A stretch of DNA of 9,257 bases from JBDRLD01 sp043813445 (GTDB taxonomy: Bacteria; Patescibacteriota; Patescibacteriia; JACPHY01), in NCBI GenBank assembly GCA_043813445.1, contig JBDRLD010000054.1, positions 1-9,257 on the forward strand, in the 5' to 3' direction. A program made the translations under genes and the position numbers. The notes below the pieces were generated by a model, which saw nothing but the letters and a program-made list of their open reading frames with translations, was not told where the DNA came from and ran no database searches. Positions 7,450-9,257 of this stretch are shown piece by piece (the first letter of the stretch is position 1; every line of letters begins with the position of its first letter).

Positions 7450-7477
7450 CTTGACAGGTTCCGTAGTATATGTCAAG
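7450..7477. promoter_or_regulatory. Inverted repeat CTTGACA-N14-TGTCAAG, possible operator
   Basis: A perfect 7-bp inverted repeat with a 14-nt spacer lies in the divergent region between recG and the 149-aa gene. Each arm contains a consensus -35 hexamer, TTGACA, on opposite strands, but I find no -10 at 16-18 nt from either. It may bind a dimeric regulator or form a small stem. The rest of 7345-7578 shows no other clear feature except the RBS at its right edge. Confidence 0.3.
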
Positions 7478-7564
7478 GTAGGAACGCCTCCTGAATTGCT
7501 AGGCGGCGTGCACATCGGACGGTCGGGCGGTCCCCGATCATCCACAACCTCGCACTTTCCCAAG

Positions 7565-7570
7565 GGAGGG
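7565..7570 (+). promoter_or_regulatory. Strong Shine-Dalgarno selecting a GTG start
   Basis: GGAGGG within AAGGGAGGGAAG sits 8 nt before the GTG at 7579. It decides the start of the 149-aa gene and is much stronger than anything before the other protein genes here except the leader ORF. Confidence 0.65.
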
Positions 7571-7578
7571 AAGAACCA

Positions 7579-8028
7579 GTGGCTTTGAGAGACGCAATGG
7601 GACTCGCAGCTGGCTCCGTCAGACACGGAGCGAAAGTCGGCGTGGCGAACAGAGGCGCCATGAAGGCGGTCGACATCATCGTCAGCAAGCTCTTCCCGGA
7701 TGGGAAGCCGGACTTCCTGAAGACCAGGGTCGGGGAGCTCATCATGCAGGGCGGCACTGGCGCGCTCCTCACGGCCCTGGGCCAGAGCGGCCTCGGCATC
7801 CCGAAGAAGGAGCTCGTCACCACCGTCGGAGCCCTCATCCTCGAGGCCTTCGGCCGCGACGGCGCGGAGGAACTCATCGACCAGCTCGCACCCGCGCTCG
7901 CGGAAATCGCGAACATCGGCGAGTCCCTCGCGCAGGGCAAGGCAACCGGCCAGCTCGACACACCCCCGCAGGCGCAGCAGACCGAGGGCGCCGCTCAGCC
8001 GCAGGAAGAGACGCCGAAGATCCAGTAA
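7579..8028 (+). CDS. GC-rich 149-aa protein of unknown function
   Basis: The gene has a GTG start with a well-placed GGAGGG and a TAA stop followed about 40 nt later by a clean terminator, so it is a complete monocistronic unit. I do not recognise the family. Residues about 10-115 are rich in Ala, Gly, Leu and Ile with regularly spaced charges and look mostly helical (for example VGELIMQGGTGALLTALG and ELVTTVGALILEAFG). Residues about 121-149 form a Gln/Pro/Glu-rich, probably disordered tail. There is no signal peptide and no clear TM helix, though 53-67 is fairly hydrophobic. Base use differs from the neighbours: third positions are mostly C or G, and one 60-nt line (7741-7800) counts 44 G+C. 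That, with the strong RBS and terminator, suggests either high expression or foreign origin. A 209-aa ORF on the opposite strand is a GC-driven shadow. Confidence 0.8.
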   Translation: MALRDAMGLAAGSVRHGAKVGVANRGAMKAVDIIVSKLFPDGKPDFLKTRVGELIMQGGTGALLTALGQSGLGIPKKELVTTVGALILEAFGRDGAEELIDQLAPALAEIANIGESLAQGKATGQLDTPPQAQQTEGAAQPQEETPKIQ

Positions 8029-8065
8029 CGCCTCGCAAGAGCGATCCCCTCCCAGCAGACAGCAG

Positions 8066-8096
8066 ACCACCCCGATAATCGGGGTGGTTTCATTTT
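8066..8096 (+). terminator. Rho-independent terminator of the 149-aa gene
   Basis: ACCACCCCGA at 8066-8075 pairs perfectly with TCGGGGTGGT at 8079-8088 around a TAA loop, followed by TTCATTTTAT. The 10-bp GC-rich stem plus U-rich tail, 38 nt after the stop codon, is a textbook intrinsic terminator for the plus strand. The other side has no U-tract, so it is not bidirectional. Confidence 0.9.
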
Positions 8097-8166
8097 ATGC
8101 GAGTAGTTCTGAAAGCACGAAATCCTCAGCGCACAAAGACGCAGCTGGTAGTACTCCTTACGAATG

Positions 8167-8217
8167 CGGTGGGGGTGAGATTCCTCGCCATAGGCGAGTG
8201 CGCCTTGGGCGCAGAAC
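8167..8217 (-). pseudogene. tRNA-Ser(UGA) 3'-end fragment interrupted by a twin hairpin
   Basis: 8153-8183 is an exact 31-nt copy of 8270-8300, which contains the 3' acceptor strand, T-stem and half of the T-loop of the intact tRNA-Ser(UGA), plus its 3' flank. At the T-loop, between TTC and GAAC, a 30-nt twin hairpin (8184-8213) is inserted. Past 8217 the match to this tRNA is lost and the sequence instead resembles the segment after the insertion in the disrupted Ser(GCU) copy. The D arm and anticodon arm are absent, so it cannot make a tRNA. Confidence 0.75.
8184..8213 (+). repeat. 30-nt twin-hairpin element, copy 2 (T-loop of tRNA-Ser fragment)
   Basis: CTCGCC-ATA-GGCGAG (8184-8198) is followed directly by TGCGCC-TTG-GGCGCA (8199-8213). 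Both 6-bp stems are perfect. Compared with the copy at 8476, the first stem has changed on both arms (CCCGCC/GGCGGG to CTCGCC/GGCGAG), a compensatory change that argues for selection on, or copying of, the hairpin. Flanks are TTC on the left and GAACC on the right. Confidence 0.8.
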
Positions 8218-8283
8218 CACTCAAAACAGAACCATGCGGCTCAACGGTTTTTTCACGCAGGTAGCCGAGACTCCTTACGAATG

Positions 8284-8368
8284 CGGTGGGGGTGAGATTC
8301 GAACTCACGAGACCTCTCGATCTGCCGGTTTTCAAGACCGGTGCCTTCAACCACTCGGCCACCCCACC
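8284..8368 (-). tRNA. tRNA-Ser (anticodon UGA)
   Basis: Read on the minus strand: acceptor GGTGGGG pairs with CCCCACC and the discriminator is G, as expected for serine. The D arm is GCC...GGC. The anticodon stem CCGGT/ACCGG encloses CTTGAAA with anticodon TGA (8334-8332). A long variable arm AGATC-GAGA-GGTCT, typical of class II tRNAs, precedes the T-stem GTGAG/CTCAC with TTCGAAT loop. CCA is not encoded (CAT follows the discriminator), so it must be added enzymatically. It decodes UCA and, by wobble, other UCN codons. It lies about 300 nt downstream of tRNA-Ser(GCU) on the same strand, so joint transcription is possible. Confidence 0.97.
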
Positions 8369-8411
8369 ACACTCATAAGGAATACCATCGCACTTGCCGT
8401 GATTCCCAACA

Positions 8412-8431
8412 CGCGCCATCCTTATGGCGCG
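8412..8431 (+). other. Perfect 8-bp stem-loop between the two serine tRNA loci
   Basis: CGCGCCAT (8412-8419) pairs with ATGGCGCG (8424-8431) around CCTT, followed on the plus strand by CTTTCATCTTCC. The tail is only moderately T-rich, and no plus-strand gene precedes it closely, so a terminator role is doubtful. On the minus strand it lies just upstream of tRNA-Ser(UGA) and has no T-run. Confidence 0.45.
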
Positions 8432-8475
8432 CTTTCATCTTCCTTCAAAGATTCACTTCGGAGAGGGAGGGATTC

Positions 8476-8505
8476 CCCGCCCTAGGCGGGTGCGCCTTGG
8501 GCGCA
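8476..8505 (+). repeat. 30-nt twin-hairpin element, copy 3 (T-loop of tRNA-Ser(GCU) duplicate)
   Basis: CCCGCC-CTA-GGCGGG (8476-8490) followed directly by TGCGCC-TTG-GGCGCA (8491-8505), both stems perfect. It sits between TTC and GAACC, the same T-loop point as copy 2. After it comes GAACCATTCAAAATAGAG, closely matching the segment after copy 2 (GAACCACTCAAAACAGAA). Confidence 0.85.
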
Positions 8506-8569
8506 GAACCATTCAAAATAGAGCCCTTGTGAACTCAACACCTTAGCAGGGTGCTGCCTTCAACCACTC

Positions 8570-8599
8570 CCCACCCTAGGCGGGTGCGCCTTGGGCGCA
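8570..8599 (+). repeat. 30-nt twin-hairpin element, copy 4 (D arm of tRNA-Ser(GCU) duplicate)
   Basis: CCCACC-CTA-GGCGGG (8570-8584) then TGCGCC-TTG-GGCGCA (8585-8599). The first stem has one A-C mismatch from an apparent G-to-A change; otherwise it equals copy 3. It splits CCACTC from GGCCACC, and removing exactly these 30 nt restores the sequence of the intact tRNA gene at that place. Confidence 0.85.
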
Positions 8600-8673
8600 G
8601 GCCACCCCAACCCCAATCCCCAACGCATGCCCACCCCTGTGTCATTCTCTCACCTTCGTTCAAAAATTCACTA

Positions 8674-8760
8674 CGGAGAGGGAGGGATTCGAACCCTCGG
8701 AGCCCTTGCGAACTCAACACCTTAGCAGGGTGCTGCCTTCAACCACTCGGCCACCTCTCC
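8674..8760 (-). tRNA. tRNA-Ser (anticodon GCU)
   Basis: Read on the minus strand: acceptor GGAGAGG pairs with CCTCTCC, discriminator G. The D arm is GCC...GGC. The anticodon stem GCACC/GGTGT encloses CTGCTAA with anticodon GCT (8726-8724). The long variable arm GAGTTC-GCAA-GGGCTC pairs over six positions. The T-stem GAGGG/CCCTC carries TTCGAAT. CCA is not encoded. It decodes AGC and AGU serine codons. A broken duplicate of this gene lies immediately downstream on the same strand. Confidence 0.97.
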
Positions 8761-8810
8761 ATGTTTCTTGTCAGCTACGCTTCTTCTAAAAGAATCTTTA
8801 TCGGTGTTCT

Positions 8811-8839
8811 TTCATTTCCGCTATGGGTCGATACTTCGT
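8811..8839 (+). repeat. Dispersed 29-nt repeat, right copy
   Basis: It matches 3504-3532 with three transitions in 29 positions, and like that copy stands next to GC-rich palindromic repeats in the same orientation. Confidence 0.7.
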
Positions 8840-8842
8840 TAG

Positions 8843-8929
8843 TCCGGACGGGCGACTTACGCGGATCCTTCGCAGACTCCCTCCAGAGGCGGGCAGGCAG
8901 GACAGGCTCTAGGATCGCCCCTACGCAGA
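8843..8929 (+). repeat. TCCGGACGGGCGA...GATCGCCCCTACGCAGA repeat, long copy
   Basis: Begins TCCGGACGGGCGA and ends GATCGCCCCTACGCAGA (8913-8929). A short copy with the same two ends lies at 9096-9134. The long copy contains extra sequence including a hairpin with CAGGCA tail at 8879-8899, so small palindromes seem to nest within larger repeats. Confidence 0.6.
8879..8899 (+). repeat. 21-nt hairpin-plus-CAGGCA element, copy 1
   Basis: CCCTCC-AGA-GGCGGG followed by CAGGCA. One stem mismatch (T-C). The first hairpin resembles that of the twin-hairpin units, but the second hairpin is replaced by CAGGCA. Confidence 0.5.
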
Positions 8930-8969
8930 GATGATATTTGGTCGGCCTGTTGTACTCGTTCCCGATTTG

Positions 8970-9076
8970 ACGTAGGGGCGGGGTTCCCCGCCTGAGGCGG
9001 GCAGGCATCCCCGCCCGTCTTGCTTCGCGTTCGTCCTACACCACACGCGGGCGGCCATGGAAGACCGCCCCTACGT
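8970..9076 (+). repeat. MITE-like ACGTAGGGGCGG element, third copy
   Basis: ACGTAGGGGCGG at 8970-8981 and its perfect inverse CCGCCCCTACGT at 9065-9076 bound a 107-nt non-coding block. The left flank plus end, CCCGATTTGACGTAGGGGCG onward (8961-8981), is identical to 3551-3571 over 21 nt. The interior from 9009 to 9056 is the reverse complement of two segments of the radA-recG repeat. A hairpin at 8987-9007 lies inside it. Confidence 0.75.
8987..9007 (+). repeat. 21-nt hairpin-plus-CAGGCA element, copy 2
   Basis: CCCGCC-TGA-GGCGGG followed by CAGGCA, with a perfect stem, directly after TTC, the same left neighbour as the twin hairpins in the tRNA T-loops. Confidence 0.55.
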
Positions 9077-9095
9077 GGACAGGATGCCAGGTCAA

Positions 9096-9134
9096 TCCGG
9101 ACGGGCGACCACGACGGGATCGCCCCTACGCAGA
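9096..9134 (+). repeat. TCCGGACGGGCGA...GATCGCCCCTACGCAGA repeat, short copy
   Basis: 39 nt with the same 13-nt left end and 17-nt right end as the 87-nt copy at 8843-8929, separated by only nine interior bases. It probably represents the element without the internal insertion. Confidence 0.6.
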
Positions 9135-9257
9135 TGGGAATCGTAATGTCCATCGTTTTGATCCGCATATCAGCATCACCAGCATTCTGTTCTGATCCGT
9201 ATTTACCCCTACGTGGGGAGGATACCTCCATACGTGCTCTTGTAGCGGGACCAAACA

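Larger units (their letters stand above)
8459..8611 (-). pseudogene. Disrupted duplicate of tRNA-Ser(GCU) with two twin-hairpin insertions
   Basis: The segment is a duplicate of the intact gene at 8674-8760. The 3' flank, acceptor and T-stem side (8444-8475) matches 8659-8690 with two mismatches in 32. The anticodon arm, variable arm and D-loop side (8522-8569) matches 8701-8748 with one mismatch in 48. A 30-nt hairpin pair interrupts the T-loop (8476-8505) and another interrupts the D arm (8570-8599). The T-stem half after the first insertion is replaced by ATTCAAAATAG where the intact gene has CTCGG. The 5' acceptor strand is GTTGGGG instead of GGAGAGG and no longer pairs. The insertions are not at the usual intron position next to the anticodon, so I call it a pseudogene rather than an intron-containing tRNA. 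Confidence 0.8.
8761..9257. other. Gene-free repeat cluster
   Basis: I find no supportable protein or RNA gene here; the ORFs present run through repeats and lack RBS or family resemblance. The space is filled by modular GC-rich palindromic repeats listed separately, joined by short unique stretches. The far right (from 9206) contains CCCCTACGTGGGGAGGATAC, related to the right end of the element before radA. Confidence 0.65.

Noticed and set aside
7441..8070. 209-aa minus-strand ORF opposite the 149-aa gene
   Set aside because: Leu/Arg/Glu-rich shadow produced by high GC. The plus-strand gene has the RBS and the correctly oriented terminator.
8084..8485. 133-aa plus-strand ORF across the tRNA region
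   Set aside because: It runs through the intact tRNA-Ser(UGA), its fragment and hairpin repeats; the repeated PYECGGGEI segment is just the duplicated tRNA 3' end in translation.
8459..8611. Functional intron-containing tRNA-Ser
   Set aside because: The 5' acceptor strand no longer pairs, the T-stem is altered, and the insertions are not next to the anticodon.
8153..8760. CRISPR array or tandem repeat array
   Set aside because: The repeated pieces are tRNA duplicates and twin hairpins at uneven spacing, without regular spacers or cas genes.
8857..9231. 124-aa minus-strand ORF in the right-end repeat cluster
   Set aside because: Its sequence (SPRRG, ACGVGRTRSKTGGD) is translated palindromic repeat and recurs in a frame of the radA-recG repeat.

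Overview
The window looks like a chromosomal piece of a bacterium with mid-range GC. The gene set (a Clp-family chaperone tail, a small membrane protein, a membrane-anchored beta-propeller, a VirB2/TrbC-like double-TM protein fused to an NlpC/P60 hydrolase, RadA and RecG), the tRNAs without encoded CCA, and the many short GC-rich palindromes between genes together recall Candidate Phyla Radiation (Patescibacteria) genomes. That placement is an inference; no rRNA or lineage marker is present.

Layout. 1-351 is the C-terminal end of a ClpA/B/C-type AAA+ protein. Three plus-strand genes follow: a 150-aa two-helix membrane protein (355-807), a 407-aa anchored beta-propeller protein (1028-2251) and a 407-aa exported NlpC/P60 protein with a VirB2-like hairpin (2261-3484). 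A MITE-like repeat lies before radA (3736-5097), which seems to be preceded by an 8-codon leader ORF with the only good Shine-Dalgarno in that area. recG (5317-7344, minus strand) converges on radA; the gap between them holds another MITE-like repeat and a perfect hairpin. Divergent from recG is a GC-rich 149-aa gene of unknown function (7579-8028) with a strong RBS and a clean rho-independent terminator.

The right-hand 1.2 kb holds no protein gene I can support. It has two intact minus-strand tRNA-Ser genes (UGA and GCU), a 3' fragment of the first and a disrupted duplicate of the second. The disrupted copies carry the most striking signal in the window: an exactly 30-nt twin hairpin (stem 6, loop 3, stem 6, twice). 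It occurs three times inside tRNA-Ser-derived sequence, twice at the same T-loop position and once in the D arm. A fourth unit of identical architecture but different stem sequence lies at 871-900. The last 500 nt are packed with dispersed ACGTAGGGGCGG-ended repeats, some in inverted orientation relative to those beside radA.

Functional picture. RadA and RecG both act in recombination and branch migration. The 355-3484 cluster looks like an envelope-associated module (membrane anchor, extracytoplasmic propeller, peptidoglycan hydrolase). The repeats suggest a genome heavily colonised by tiny non-autonomous palindromic elements.
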